Origin: a bacterium
GTDB taxonomy: Bacteria > Pseudomonadota > Alphaproteobacteria > Rickettsiales > RI-342
NCBI GenBank assembly: GCA_016124905.1
Contig: WGMV01000046.1
Span: 1 to 44,511 of the forward strand
Direction: 5' to 3'
Length of the DNA stretch: 44,511 nt
Part shown: piece after piece, positions 8,305-16,561 of the stretch
Position numbering within the stretch: position 1 is the first letter of the stretch
Layout of the letters: the number at the start of each line of letters is the position of its first letter
Position numbers and translations under genes: made by a program
Notes under the pieces: model-generated
Told to the model about the DNA's origin: nothing
Databases searched by the model: none
Seen by the model: only the letters and a program-made list of their open reading frames with translations

Positions 8305-8868
8305 ATGGCGGATGTCACCCTTGTCGATATCGCCAGTGCGCTGCCGGATGCCATCATTGATATACGTTATGCGACAGATGATAATTTCACCGGCAAGCCT
8401 GTTTATGCGAAGCCGCGCGCATTGCTGCATCCGGCGGCGATGGAAAAGCTCGTCACGGCGGCGGAAATCGCGCGGCGTTTGGGCTATCGCTTAAGGATTT
8501 TCGACGCGTTCCGCCCGGCGGAAGCGCAGCAAAAACTGTGGAACCACACGCCCGACCCGGATTTTCTCTGTCCGCCGGATATCGGCTCGCCGCATTCGCG
8601 CGGGGTGGCGGTGGACCTGACGCTGGTGGACGGGCAGGGTAACGACCTGGATATGGGCACGGGGTTCGATGCCTTCACCCCGCTTTCACACCATGGCAAT
8701 GACGGGGTGAGCCTGGAAGCGCAGAAAAACCGTCTGCTGTTGATGGGAATGATGACCACGGCGGGCTGGGATTTTTACCGGAACGAGTGGTGGCATTATC
8801 AGTTGTTCAACAGCCGCCGGGATTATGTGGTGCTGAGCGATGCGGACGCCCAGACGGGTATGATGTGA
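8305..8868 (+). CDS. D-alanyl-D-alanine dipeptidase (VanX/DdpX family)
   Basis: VanX/DdpX enzymes are zinc dipeptidases that split D-Ala-D-Ala. The 187-residue product carries the full active site: Arg70 in FDAFRPAEAQ, the SxHxxGxAxD motif SPHSRGVAVD (His97 and Asp104 as zinc ligands), and EWWHYQ with catalytic Glu161 and His164. No signal peptide is visible, so it is likely cytoplasmic and would recycle peptidoglycan dipeptide rather than confer vancomycin resistance. No vanA/vanH/vanS genes are nearby. It is the third gene of the xthA-DUF2914-VanX unit. Confidence 0.92.
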   Translation: MADVTLVDIASALPDAIIDIRYATDDNFTGKPVYAKPRALLHPAAMEKLVTAAEIARRLGYRLRIFDAFRPAEAQQKLWNHTPDPDFLCPPDIGSPHSRGVAVDLTLVDGQGNDLDMGTGFDAFTPLSHHGNDGVSLEAQKNRLLLMGMMTTAGWDFYRNEWWHYQLFNSRRDYVVLSDADAQTGMM

Positions 8869-8873
8869 TATTT

Positions 8874-8891
8874 TTAACGATTGTTAACCAT
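8874..8891 (+). promoter_or_regulatory. Possible CtrA box upstream of the FlgC-like gene
   Basis: TTAA-N6-TTAACCAT occurs at 8874-8891, about 85 bases upstream of the FlgC-like start. TTAACCAT is a known CtrA half-site variant in Caulobacter, and many alphaproteobacterial flagellar genes are under CtrA. The N6 rather than N7 spacing weakens the match for a full site. Confidence 0.4.
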
Positions 8892-8921
8892 TTGGGCGTA
8901 GCGTGGGGAGATAAGGTGGGC

Positions 8922-8954
8922 CCATGCTGTGCATGGTGAACCGCCGCGAGCGGC
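8922..8954 (+). promoter_or_regulatory. Two short hairpins in the leader of the FlgC-like gene
   Basis: CCATGC-TGT-GCATGG (8922-8936) and GCCG-CGAG-CGGC (8943-8954) are perfect stem-loops just before the ribosome site GGAGGG. Neither has a T-tract. They could affect translation or mRNA stability; no riboswitch family is recognised. Confidence 0.3.
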
Positions 8955-8972
8955 TATCGCCGGAGGGAATGA

Positions 8973-9371
8973 ATGTCGGTCATCAATAATGCACTTTCAG
9001 GGCTGGATGTTTCGCAGACTCGCCTGAATGTCAGCGCCAATAACACAGCCAATGCGCTTTCCACCTATGGTGAGGATGATGCGGGCAAACCCGTGAATGC
9101 GCCCTATCAGCCGCAGGATGTGTTGAGCCAGTCGCTTCAGCAGGGCGGTGCGCGCCCGGTGACGCTGCTTTCCGAACCGGCCTCGGTTCAGCTTTATGAC
9201 CCTAGCAGCAGCGTGGCGGATGAAAACGGCCTCGTGAATTACCCCAATGTGAGCCAGGAAGACGAGGTGGTGAACCGCCTGCTGGCCGCACAGGCCTATA
9301 AGGCCAATCTGTCGGTCATCAAAACCGATCAGGATACGTCCAAGGCATTGCTGGATATTTCCGTTTCCTAA
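8973..9371 (+). CDS. Small FlgC-like flagellar rod protein, isolated
   Basis: The 132-residue product has both ends of flagellar axial proteins. The N-terminal rod motif reads SVINNALSGLDVSQTRLNVSANNTANALSTYG (compare 'AnNiANa.T'), shown here as residues 2-33. The C-terminal motif covers NVSQEDEVVNRLLAAQAYKANLS followed by VIKT and ALLDI, which is very close to FlgC. It assembles, if functional, into the periplasmic rod. A strong GGAGG lies before the ATG. No other flagellar genes are in the window, so it is an isolated paralog, or the flagellar genes are scattered. It converges on the Nudix gene with 17 bases between stops. Confidence 0.82.
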   Translation: MSVINNALSGLDVSQTRLNVSANNTANALSTYGEDDAGKPVNAPYQPQDVLSQSLQQGGARPVTLLSEPASVQLYDPSSSVADENGLVNYPNVSQEDEVVNRLLAAQAYKANLSVIKTDQDTSKALLDISVS

Positions 9372-9388
9372 CAACCTATCGATATGTT

Positions 9389-9997
9389 CTACGCGGCCTT
9401 TGCGCGTGCTTTCAGCCAGGTTTCAAACCGGTCGAGCGCCTTGGCATGGTTCGGGCGCATCAGCGTTTCGTGCTCGGGCAGGGTAAGCCAGCGGCATTCC
9501 TGGGTTTTACCGTGGGTGGCATCGGGCGCTGAAAAGCGGTGCCCGGCATGCAGTTCGGTGAAGAAAAGGGCCATGTCCTTGGGCTCGCGCGTGGTGGCGG
9601 AAAAGAAACGGTGCACACCAAAGGCGTAGATAGGGTTGGTGACGGATTCCGGCTTGAGGCCCAGTTCCTCTTCTGCCTCGCGCAGGGCGGTGACGTAGAG
9701 GGCCTCGGCATCGTCGCTTTCCTTGAGCGGCAGGTCCTCCTGCCGGATGTCGCGCCATTGCCCGTTATCCAGCATCATGCGCGTGCCCTTGCCTATCTGG
9801 AAGTCAGGCGGAGGGAGGTCCGGCTTGCGGGCCTGCGGGCGGGCGACGTAAAATTGCATGGCGCCGTTTTTTGCATAGTTGAAAGGCACCAGGCCCGCCA
9901 GGTAGCTCTGACGTTCGGGGATTTCCATCAAATCTCCCGGAATGGCTAAAAACCGGGGGATATGAATACGGTAACGCGGGTCGTTCGGTTCGGTCAT
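9389..9997 (-). CDS. Nudix family hydrolase
   Basis: Nudix hydrolases cleave nucleoside diphosphates linked to another group. The 202-residue product contains a Nudix box core, REAEEELGL (about residues 106-114), where the Glu residues bind the metal. The spacing upstream fits the box except that the first Gly region is less clear. No substrate-specific signature is seen. Its ATG overlaps the stop of ubiA (ATGA), so it is likely co-transcribed with ubiA. Its stop lies 17 bases from that of the FlgC-like gene on the other strand. Confidence 0.85.
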   Translation of the reverse strand: MTEPNDPRYRIHIPRFLAIPGDLMEIPERQSYLAGLVPFNYAKNGAMQFYVARPQARKPDLPPPDFQIGKGTRMMLDNGQWRDIRQEDLPLKESDDAEALYVTALREAEEELGLKPESVTNPIYAFGVHRFFSATTREPKDMALFFTELHAGHRFSAPDATHGKTQECRWLTLPEHETLMRPNHAKALDRFETWLKARAKAA

Positions 9998-10908
9998 AAA
10001 AACATGTTGGCAAGAACACCGGCTAACAGCCCGACTGCAGGAAACATGCCAGTCAGGCCGTTCTGGCGAAAGAGCATAGCGCAGAGATAGGATTTGTCCT
10101 CATCCAGATTTTCCATCTGCCACAGGAGGTGCGCGGCAAACCCGGCAGCCCCCGTGAGGCCGCAAAGCATGATGTTGCCCTGAGTGCCGATGGAGATGCC
10201 CGCAAACAGCCCGATGACCGCCAGGCAATAGCCGAAGGCCACAAGGATGCGCACACGGCGTTTGGCCCACAGCGCGGTGGAATGGATGCCGACCTTGGCA
10301 TCGTCCTTTTTATCCTGACACGCGTAGATGGTATCGTATCCCAGGGTCCAGAATGTGTTGGCCAGATAGAGCATCCAGACGCCAAAGCCCGCCTCGCCAT
10401 GCCCCGCCAGCGCCCCAATGGGCACGGCCATGCTGAAGGTGAGGCCGAGCCATAGCTGAGGCCAGGCGAAAAACCGTTTCATATAGGGATAGATGGCGGC
10501 CATGCAGGCGGCCAGCGCGCAGAAGATCCAGGTCTGCCAGGGCAATAACAGCATCAGAACGGCCGCTACGCTACCCAGAAAATACATAAGCCTGCGGGCC
10601 GCGGCCGGGGTGATTTCACCACTGGCCAGGGGGCGATCCCTGGTGCGTTCCACACGCATGTCGATTTCGCGGTCGGCCAGGTCGTTCATGATGCACCCGG
10701 CGCTGCGCGCCAGAAAGGCGCCCACCATCATGATGGCGGTGGTGATGCCGAGCTGGGCGGCGTTGATGCCCTGCGGCGCAAGGTAAAGCCCCCAGAGGCC
10801 CGGCCACATGGCGAGCAGGGCACCCACAGGCTGATGCAGCCGCATGAGTCGCGCATAAGGGTGCCAGCGCATAGGCAAAAACAATATCCAGCTATTCTGC
10901 TCCGCCAT
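9994..10908 (-). CDS. ubiA: 4-hydroxybenzoate polyprenyltransferase
   Basis: UbiA attaches a polyprenyl chain to 4-hydroxybenzoate in ubiquinone synthesis at the inner membrane. The 304-residue product is a multi-span membrane protein. The first prenyl-diphosphate/Mg motif is NDLADREID (Asn75, Asp76, Asp79, Asp83) followed by RTRDRPLASG. The second is the DTIYACQDKKDD segment near residue 200. LHQPVGALLAMWPGLWGL near residue 25 is typical of proteobacterial UbiA. I chose the ATG at 10908 (MAEQNSW), preceded by AGGG; the longer frame from 10995 has no support. It is divergent from rsmE and overlaps the Nudix gene by 4 bases. Confidence 0.94.
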   Translation of the reverse strand: MAEQNSWILFLPMRWHPYARLMRLHQPVGALLAMWPGLWGLYLAPQGINAAQLGITTAIMMVGAFLARSAGCIMNDLADREIDMRVERTRDRPLASGEITPAAARRLMYFLGSVAAVLMLLLPWQTWIFCALAACMAAIYPYMKRFFAWPQLWLGLTFSMAVPIGALAGHGEAGFGVWMLYLANTFWTLGYDTIYACQDKKDDAKVGIHSTALWAKRRVRILVAFGYCLAVIGLFAGISIGTQGNIMLCGLTGAAGFAAHLLWQMENLDEDKSYLCAMLFRQNGLTGMFPAVGLLAGVLANMFL

Positions 10909-10975
10909 ATCGCTACCCTGCCGGGGGACTGTTTTCTTACTGTCCCCGCATGATAAAATGGTTATAAAACCCCCT

Positions 10976-11767
10976 ATGCAAACTGCAACTGACAATAGCG
11001 ATGTTCCGCTTCATCAACTACCCAGATTGTTCGTGGCGAATGATCTGCTAGAGGGAGAGACGGTTGCGCTGGAAGAGGCCCAGGCGCATTACCTGATCCG
11101 TGTGATGCGGCGCACGGTGGGTGAGAAGCTCGTGATGTTCAACGGGCACGACGGCGAATGGCTGGCTCGCATCGCCGAGGTCGGCAAGCGCGATGCGCGG
11201 GTGGAGCTACTGCAGCGGCTGCGCGCGCAGCAGGCGGGGCCGGATATCTGGCTGATGTTTGCCCCCCTCAAGCACGGGCATATGGACTTTCTGGTGGAAA
11301 AAGCGACCGAACTGGGCGCAGCGCGGCTGATGCCGGTGCTGACGCGGCGGAGTATCGTCAACCGCGTGAATGATGAAAAAATGCGCAAGCATGCCGTGGA
11401 GGCCGCCGAGCAGTCCGAACGGCTGGATGTGCCGGATATTGAGGCGTTGCAGCCGCTGGAGCATTACCTGGCCAACTGGCCGCAGGAACGGCTGCTGGTG
11501 TTTGCCGACGAAGGCGGCGGCACGCCGATTGCCGCCCTGGCGGGCAGCATCGCCAGCGCGGTGCCGCTGGCCCTGCTGATCGGGCCGGAAGGGGGATTCA
11601 CGCAGGAGGAGCGCACGCGGCTGCATGGATTGCCGCAGGTGAAACCGGCAGCGCTCGGCCCGCGCATCCTGCGGGCGGACACGGCAGCGCTGGCGGCGCT
11701 GGCCTGCCTTCAGGCCATCTGGGGAGATGGCGCCGGGGTGCCGGAGCTTCGGTCGGTTGCGCCTTAG
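10976..11767 (+). CDS. rsmE: 16S rRNA (uracil1498-N3)-methyltransferase
   Basis: RsmE is a SPOUT-class enzyme that methylates U1498 of 16S rRNA. The 263-residue product has an N-terminal PUA-like part beginning PRLFV and HYLIRVMR. The C-terminal trefoil-knot SAM site has LLIGPEGGFTQEE and LGPRILRADTAALAAL. KATELGAARLMPV also matches the family. Start choice is uncertain: ATG at 10976 or at 10958, neither with a good ribosome site. A 9-base tandem repeat (GCCTTAGAA twice, 11761-11778) overlaps the stop codon. It is divergent from ubiA, with 67 bases between them. Confidence 0.93.
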   Translation: MQTATDNSDVPLHQLPRLFVANDLLEGETVALEEAQAHYLIRVMRRTVGEKLVMFNGHDGEWLARIAEVGKRDARVELLQRLRAQQAGPDIWLMFAPLKHGHMDFLVEKATELGAARLMPVLTRRSIVNRVNDEKMRKHAVEAAEQSERLDVPDIEALQPLEHYLANWPQERLLVFADEGGGTPIAALAGSIASAVPLALLIGPEGGFTQEERTRLHGLPQVKPAALGPRILRADTAALAALACLQAIWGDGAGVPELRSVAP

Positions 11768-11801
11768 AAGCCTTAGAAATGGGCATAGCGTGATGAACAT
11801 C

Positions 11802-11830
11802 TTGTAAGCTGGCGCGAAGCCACCTATTTT
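11802..11830 (+). promoter_or_regulatory. Probable promoter of gshA
   Basis: TTGTAA (11802-11807) and TATTTT (11825-11830) are 17 bases apart, about 43 bases upstream of the gshA ATG, in the short gap after rsmE. The spacing is ideal and each hexamer matches the consensus at four positions or more. Confidence 0.45.
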
Positions 11831-11872
11831 CCACCTCCGTGCCGCAAGGCCACCACGATAAGGGACCGCCCG

Positions 11873-13135
11873 ATGACCACACGCACCCTGATGCAGCAGA
11901 TTCGCCAGCTGGTGGATGAACGCGGCGAGGAACTGGAGGGCTGGTTTGCCGAGCGGGCCAAGGAAACCCCCTATCTCTTCACCAATTCCGTGGATGTGCG
12001 TTACAGCGGGGATAAGCTGGTGCCGGTGGATACCAACCTGTATCCGGCGGGGTTCAACAACCTGACCGGCCGTTCACGCCTGAAGGCGGTGGAGGCGATT
12101 GCCAGGCAGTTTCCCACACCTCAAAAACTGCTGATTCTGCCGGAAGAGCATACTCGCAACCTTAAGTATCTGGATTCACTGGCGATTCTTGCCGATTTGC
12201 TGAGCAAGGCCGGGCATGAGGTGGTGATTGGCCAGCTGGACCTGGAAAGCCGGGAATCCATGGCGCTGGAATCGGCCTCGGGCATGGAGATTATGCAGCA
12301 GCCGCTGAAGCTGGAGCATAAGAAGCTGCAGACGCTGGACGGGTTCGTGCCGGACCAGATCATCCTCAATAATGATTTCACCTCGCCGCCGCCGAACTGG
12401 ATCATCTGCCTGGCGCAGCCGGTGCTGCCACCCGCCACGCTTGGGTGGTATCGCCGCCGCAAGTCGGAGCATTTCCGCGCTTATAACCTGCTGGCTGAGC
12501 AGTTCTCCAGTGCCTTCGGCATGCATGCCGCACGGCTGACCTCGCTTTACAGCGTGGCCGAAGGTGTGGACTTCATGGAAATGACGGGGCTTGAGCCGTT
12601 GGCGTTGCAGGTGGAAGCGCTGATTCAGAAGCTGAAGGAACAATACAAGGCCGAGGGCATTGCAGGTGATCCGTTCGTGTTCATCAAATCCGACAACGGG
12701 ACCTACGGCATGGGCATCATGACCGCGCGATCGGGCGAGGAGGTGATGAGCATGAACCGCAAGGTGCGCAAGAAAATGCATGCCATCAAGGGCGGTGTGG
12801 TGAACAGCACCGTGGTGATTCAGGAAGGCATTCCGACGATTGACCGCATCAACAACCATGTGGCGGAGCCGATGGTCTATGTGCTGGGCGGCGTGCCGGT
12901 GGGCGGCGCCTACCGCGTGCATGAGGATAAGGACGACAGGGACAGCCTGAATGCGGTGGGCATGCGCTTCGTGCCGCTTTGCTGCGAGCCGGGGCAGCGG
13001 GATATTCCGGAACATTGCGATTTCAAAGTGCTTGGCGTCATTTCGCGGCTGGCGGCACTGGCCGTTGCGCGCGAGGAATATGTGCATACGGAAGTAGCCT
13101 GCGCGGCTAACGAATCCGTCGCTTTATCCCTCTAA
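11873..13135 (+). CDS. gshA: Glutamate-cysteine ligase (420-residue proteobacterial type)
   Basis: This enzyme joins glutamate and cysteine, the first step of glutathione synthesis. The 420-residue product resembles the separate GshA type found in various proteobacteria (TIGR02049-like) rather than the E. coli GshA fold. Recognisable segments are VDVRYSGDKLVPVDTNLYPAGFNNL near the N-terminus (residues 41-65), FIKSDNGTYGMGIM in an ATP-grasp-like region near residue 275, and VYVLGGVPVGGAYRVH near 340. AAGGGA precedes the ATG. Its 3' end overlaps pncC on the opposite strand by 12 bases. gshB is not in the window. Confidence 0.88.
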   Translation: MTTRTLMQQIRQLVDERGEELEGWFAERAKETPYLFTNSVDVRYSGDKLVPVDTNLYPAGFNNLTGRSRLKAVEAIARQFPTPQKLLILPEEHTRNLKYLDSLAILADLLSKAGHEVVIGQLDLESRESMALESASGMEIMQQPLKLEHKKLQTLDGFVPDQIILNNDFTSPPPNWIICLAQPVLPPATLGWYRRRKSEHFRAYNLLAEQFSSAFGMHAARLTSLYSVAEGVDFMEMTGLEPLALQVEALIQKLKEQYKAEGIAGDPFVFIKSDNGTYGMGIMTARSGEEVMSMNRKVRKKMHAIKGGVVNSTVVIQEGIPTIDRINNHVAEPMVYVLGGVPVGGAYRVHEDKDDRDSLNAVGMRFVPLCCEPGQRDIPEHCDFKVLGVISRLAALAVAREEYVHTEVACAANESVALSL

Positions 13136-13627
13136 ATAGGAATTCAGGCAGCTGTTGAGCGCATCCAGCGCCGCATGTACTGCGGCCATGCGGATGATGT
13201 GGCGCGTGCCGGTGAAGAGGAAACGCCCTGCCTCGCTGTGTTTGCCGCGAATGGCCACGCCGATATAGACCAGGCCGACGGGCTTCAATTCGCTGCCGCC
13301 GCTTGGGCCGGCGATGCCGGTGACGGACAGGGCGATATCCGCCGGGGAATGTTTCAGCACGCCTTCGGCCATGGCCAGCGCCGTGGCCTCGCTGACCGCG
13401 CCGCTGGTCTGCAGCGTGAGTTCCTGCACGCCGAGCAGTTGCTGCTTGGCCAGGTTGCTGTAGGTGATGAAGCCGCGCTCAAACACGTCCGACGAGCCGG
13501 GGATCTCGGTCATGAGGGCGGAGAGAAGCCCGCCGGTGCAGGATTCCGCCAGGCCAAGCTTGAGGTGATGGCGGCGGAAACGGTCCTGAAGATCGGCCGT
13601 TTTCTGGATGTAAAGTCTATCCCACAT
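13124..13627 (-). CDS. pncC: CinA-like C-terminal domain protein (nicotinamide-nucleotide amidase)
   Basis: PncC deamidates nicotinamide mononucleotide in the pyridine nucleotide cycle. The 167-residue product is the stand-alone CinA C-terminal domain. It has LGLAESCTGGLLSALMTEIPGSS with the nucleophile Ser of ESCTGG, FITYSNLAKQQLLGV, and SVTGIAGPSGG. The start at 13627 (MWDRLYIQ) overlaps the end of pgpA by 11 bases; the frame runs further upstream through pgpA but that part is a shadow. It is the last gene of the ispDF-pgpA-pncC unit. Confidence 0.92.
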   Translation of the reverse strand: MWDRLYIQKTADLQDRFRRHHLKLGLAESCTGGLLSALMTEIPGSSDVFERGFITYSNLAKQQLLGVQELTLQTSGAVSEATALAMAEGVLKHSPADIALSVTGIAGPSGGSELKPVGLVYIGVAIRGKHSEAGRFLFTGTRHIIRMAAVHAALDALNSCLNSYLEG

Positions 13628-14198
13628 AGCCGATGATACCCCCTGTAAAAAGCTGGTGGCCATGCCAGGCCAGCCAGATGAATTGCAGCAGCGCCAATGT
13701 CACGATGCCCATGATGGCGGCGACGATGTCGTCGAACATCACGCCCCATGCGCCCTTGATGTGCCGGTCGGCCCAGCCTACAGGGCCGGGCTTGGTGATG
13801 TCAAACAGGCGAAAGAGGATGAAGGCCGTTACCATGCCGAGCACGGTTGGCGGTACGAAGGCCAGCAGGAGCCATTGGCCCGCTACTTCGTCGATGACGA
13901 TTTCGGAAGGGTCGGTATCCTCGCCCTGGCCGATTCTTTTTTTAGCATTCAGGTAGATATGAGAAGCCCAGGTGCCGGATGCGGTGGCCTTGGCGCTGGC
14001 GGCCAGCAACACGATGGCACCGCCCAATGGGCCTGCAATCTCATGGCCGAGCAGCAGCATGGCCATGCCGGGGATAAGGGCGGCGAGAGAGGCAATGGTG
14101 CCCTGGCCTTTGCCCAGCAAACCCAGCCCCAGTACGGTGCCGATAAGGGTGGCGGGATGGCGGAAGGGCAGGGCGGGAGTCATGCATCCACTCATCAT
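13617..14198 (-). CDS. pgpA: Phosphatidylglycerophosphatase A
   Basis: PgpA removes the phosphate from phosphatidylglycerophosphate to give phosphatidylglycerol at the inner membrane. The 193-residue product shows GKGQGTIASLAAL near the N-terminus, DPSEIVIDEVAGQW, and the diagnostic FRLFDITKPGP...GAWGVMFDDIVAA with acidic metal-binding residues. Several hydrophobic segments follow the family topology. The start was set at 14198 because it overlaps the ispDF stop as ATGA; an internal ATG at 14183 (MTPALPF) is an alternative. A long reading frame extends upstream into ispDF but is an out-of-frame shadow. Confidence 0.93.
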   Translation of the reverse strand: MMSGCMTPALPFRHPATLIGTVLGLGLLGKGQGTIASLAALIPGMAMLLLGHEIAGPLGGAIVLLAASAKATASGTWASHIYLNAKKRIGQGEDTDPSEIVIDEVAGQWLLLAFVPPTVLGMVTAFILFRLFDITKPGPVGWADRHIKGAWGVMFDDIVAAIMGIVTLALLQFIWLAWHGHQLFTGGIIGYVG

Positions 14199-15412
14199 GC
14201 ATCTACCTGGGCAGGCAGGGCAATGGTGACGGTGGCCATGGCCATGGCGCCTTCGCCACGGCCAAGGAAGCCGAGCTTTTCCGTGGTGGTGGCTTTCAGA
14301 CCGATGCGGGTTTGCGGCAGGCCGGTGATGCGGGAGAGGCTTTCGAGAATCGGCTGGCGATGGGGCGATAGGCGCGGGGCTTCGCCCATCAGGGTGATGT
14401 CGATGTGGGTGAGTTTGCCGCCGCGGGCTTTCAGCAGGTGCAGCGCATGTTCGACGAACTGGGCGGAGGCGGCGTTTTTCCATTTGGCGTCCGACGGGGG
14501 GAAATGCATGCCGATATCGCCTTCGCCCAAGGCGCCGAGCAGGGCATCGGTCAAGGCGTGCAACAGCACGTCGGCATCCGAATGGCCTGCGAGCGCGAGG
14601 GGGGAGGGGATTTCCGCGCCGCCAAGCATGAGGGGGCGGGTTGCGTCCTCCACCAGCGGATGCACATCCACGCCGTGGCCCGTACGGTATTCCAGGGGGC
14701 GGTATTCCCATTGGGGAGAAAGCCATTGTTCGGCCTGCATCCTGTCCTCCGGCACGGTGATTTTGATGTTGCGGGCGTCGCCTTCCACCAGGGCGGTGTC
14801 CACGCCGATTTTTTCCATCAGGGCGGCGTCGTCGCTGAGGTTCTGCCCGGCTAGGCGGGTGTGGGCGTCGTAAATAGCGGAAAAGGCGAAGCCCTGCGGG
14901 GTCTGGGCGCGGTAGAGGCCTTCGCGGGCTACGGCTCCGGTGACCAGGCCGCCTTTGCCCTGTTTCAGGCTGTCGGCCACGGCGATGGCGGGGATGACGG
15001 ACAGGTTCTCGCCCAATGCTCCCAGCACACGGTCGAACAGGGCTGGGCTGGCCAGTGGGCGGGCGGCGTCATGCACCAGCACGTGGGTGGGGTTCAGTGG
15101 GACGAGGGCTTCCAGCCCGGCTTTGACGGAGGCCTGGCGGGTGTCGCCACCTTCCGCCCAGAGGATGTTGATGCCGGTTTCTTTCGCTATTTCAATGGTT
15201 TTTTGTTTCCATTCGGCGTGGGTGACGACCATGATCTGCGAGGCTTTGCCCCAACGGTGGACGCTTTCCAGCGTTTGCTGGAGCATGGGTTTGCCCGCAA
15301 GCGGCTGAAATTGCTTGGGGATGTTGCCGCCCATGCGCTCGCCGCTGCCGCCAGCTACCAGGATGACGGCTGCCGATGACGGATATGTGTCATGCTTGTT
15401 TGAGGGACGCAT
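14195..15412 (-). CDS. ispDF: Bifunctional IspD/IspF enzyme of the MEP isoprenoid pathway
   Basis: The fusion carries 2-C-methyl-D-erythritol 4-phosphate cytidylyltransferase (IspD) and 2-C-methyl-D-erythritol 2,4-cyclodiphosphate synthase (IspF). The 405-residue product has IspD motifs (AVILVAGGSGERMGG at residues 15-29, PKQFQPLAGKPM, VLVHDAARPL) over about residues 1-240. IspF follows from about 245, with HGVDVHPL, GHSDADVLLHALTDALLGA and GDIGMHFPPSD carrying the zinc ligands Asp and His. Fused ispDF is typical of alphaproteobacteria. It leads a tightly overlapping unit with pgpA and pncC, and is divergent from dusB with a 72-base shared promoter region. Confidence 0.96.
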   Translation of the reverse strand: MRPSNKHDTYPSSAAVILVAGGSGERMGGNIPKQFQPLAGKPMLQQTLESVHRWGKASQIMVVTHAEWKQKTIEIAKETGINILWAEGGDTRQASVKAGLEALVPLNPTHVLVHDAARPLASPALFDRVLGALGENLSVIPAIAVADSLKQGKGGLVTGAVAREGLYRAQTPQGFAFSAIYDAHTRLAGQNLSDDAALMEKIGVDTALVEGDARNIKITVPEDRMQAEQWLSPQWEYRPLEYRTGHGVDVHPLVEDATRPLMLGGAEIPSPLALAGHSDADVLLHALTDALLGALGEGDIGMHFPPSDAKWKNAASAQFVEHALHLLKARGGKLTHIDITLMGEAPRLSPHRQPILESLSRITGLPQTRIGLKATTTEKLGFLGRGEGAMAMATVTIALPAQVDA

Positions 15413-15484
15413 TTGATCTATATGGCGCTGAAACTATCCTGCCGCTTTTATCACGCTTTGCCTTGGCGGCAATGAGGAAACCAA

Positions 15485-16555
15485 ATGTCCGGCTACGATG
15501 AATCCATGCCCGCAAGGGTGCAGCATGAGGGGCCGCTGCCTTCGCCGGTGGCGCTGAAGCCGTTGCGCATTGCGCATATCGACGTGCCAAACCCGGTGCT
15601 GCTGGCCCCGATGACGGGGGTGAGCGACCTGCCGTTTCGCAAGCTGGCCAAACGCTTTGGCGTGGGCATGGTGGTGTCGGAAATGATTGCCAGCCGCGCG
15701 ATGGTGATGGAAGCGCGCAACGCCATGCAAAAGGCGATGAATGTACCGGCGGAATACCCGATGTCCGTCCAGCTGGCGGGTTGCGACCCCGAGGTGATGG
15801 CCGAGGCGGCCAAGCTGAACGAGGATATGGGGGCCACGCTGATCGACATCAATTTCGGTTGCCCGGTGAAGAAGGTGGTGAATGGCGATGCGGGCTCCGC
15901 CCTGATGCGCAACGAACCGCTGGCGGCGGCCATTCTGGAAGCAGTGACGAAGGCTGTGAAGATTCCCGTGACGCTGAAGATGCGCATGGGGTGGGACGAA
16001 AAATCCCTCAATGCACCTAAGCTGGCGAAAATCGCCGAGGATACGGGCATCCAGATGCTGACCATTCACGGGCGCACGCGTTGCCAGTTCTATAAAGGGC
16101 AGGCGGACTGGGGTTTTATCCGCAAGGTGAAGGATGCGGTGAATATTCCGGTGATCGCCAATGGCGACATCACGACCGTGCAGGATGTGGCGAATGCGGT
16201 GGCGCTTTCCGGCGCGGACGGGGTGATGATCGGCCGTGGCTCCTACGGGCGGCCCTGGTTCCCCGGGCAGATGGCCGAGTGGCTGCAGACAGGGAGCATC
16301 CCCGCCGAGCCGACGCTGGAAGAGCAGATGGGCATCGTGCTCGGCCATTATCAGGAAATGATCGATTTTTACGGGGAAGAAGCGGGCATCCGCATCGCCC
16401 GCAAGCATGTGGGCTGGTACACGTCGGGCCTGCATTCCTCGGCGGAATTCCGTCATCGTTTCAATGCGTTGATCAAGGCATCCGATGCGCTGGATGCCAT
16501 ACGCGGCTTTTACAGCCCCCTTGTTGAAGCTGGTATTGTCCGCAATATTCACTAG
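15485..16555 (+). CDS. dusB: tRNA-dihydrouridine synthase (NifR3/DusB type)
   Basis: DusB reduces specific uridines in tRNA to dihydrouridine with FMN and NAD(P)H. The 356-residue product has the TIM-barrel FMN-binding motifs [52 protein letters not shown] with the catalytic Cys in [24 protein letters not shown], and [20 protein letters not shown] precedes the ATG. In many alphaproteobacteria dusB (nifR3) heads an ntrB-ntrC-ntrY-ntrX locus; here ntrY is the next gene but ntrB and ntrC are absent. A repeat array begins 6 bases after its stop. Confidence 0.95.
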   Translation: MSGYDESMPARVQHEGPLPSPVALKPLRIAHIDVPNPVLLAPMTGVSDLPFRKLAKRFGVGMVVSEMIASRAMVMEARNAMQKAMNVPAEYPMSVQLAGCDPEVMAEAAKLNEDMGATLIDINFGCPVKKVVNGDAGSALMRNEPLAAAILEAVTKAVKIPVTLKMRMGWDEKSLNAPKLAKIAEDTGIQMLTIHGRTRCQFYKGQADWGFIRKVKDAVNIPVIANGDITTVQDVANAVALSGADGVMIGRGSYGRPWFPGQMAEWLQTGSIPAEPTLEEQMGIVLGHYQEMIDFYGEEAGIRIARKHVGWYTSGLHSSAEFRHRFNALIKASDALDAIRGFYSPLVEAGIVRNIH

Positions 16556-16561
16556 TTATAT

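Noticed and set aside
8305-8868. Vancomycin resistance determinant
   Set aside because: The VanX-like enzyme has no vanH, vanA or two-component partner nearby; a recycling dipeptidase is the simpler reading.
11761-11778. GCCTTAGAA tandem duplication at the rsmE stop
   Set aside because: Too short and isolated to suggest more than a local slip.
13617-14726. A 369-codon open frame on the minus strand
   Set aside because: Only the part from 14198 down is pgpA. The rest is an out-of-frame shadow of ispDF.
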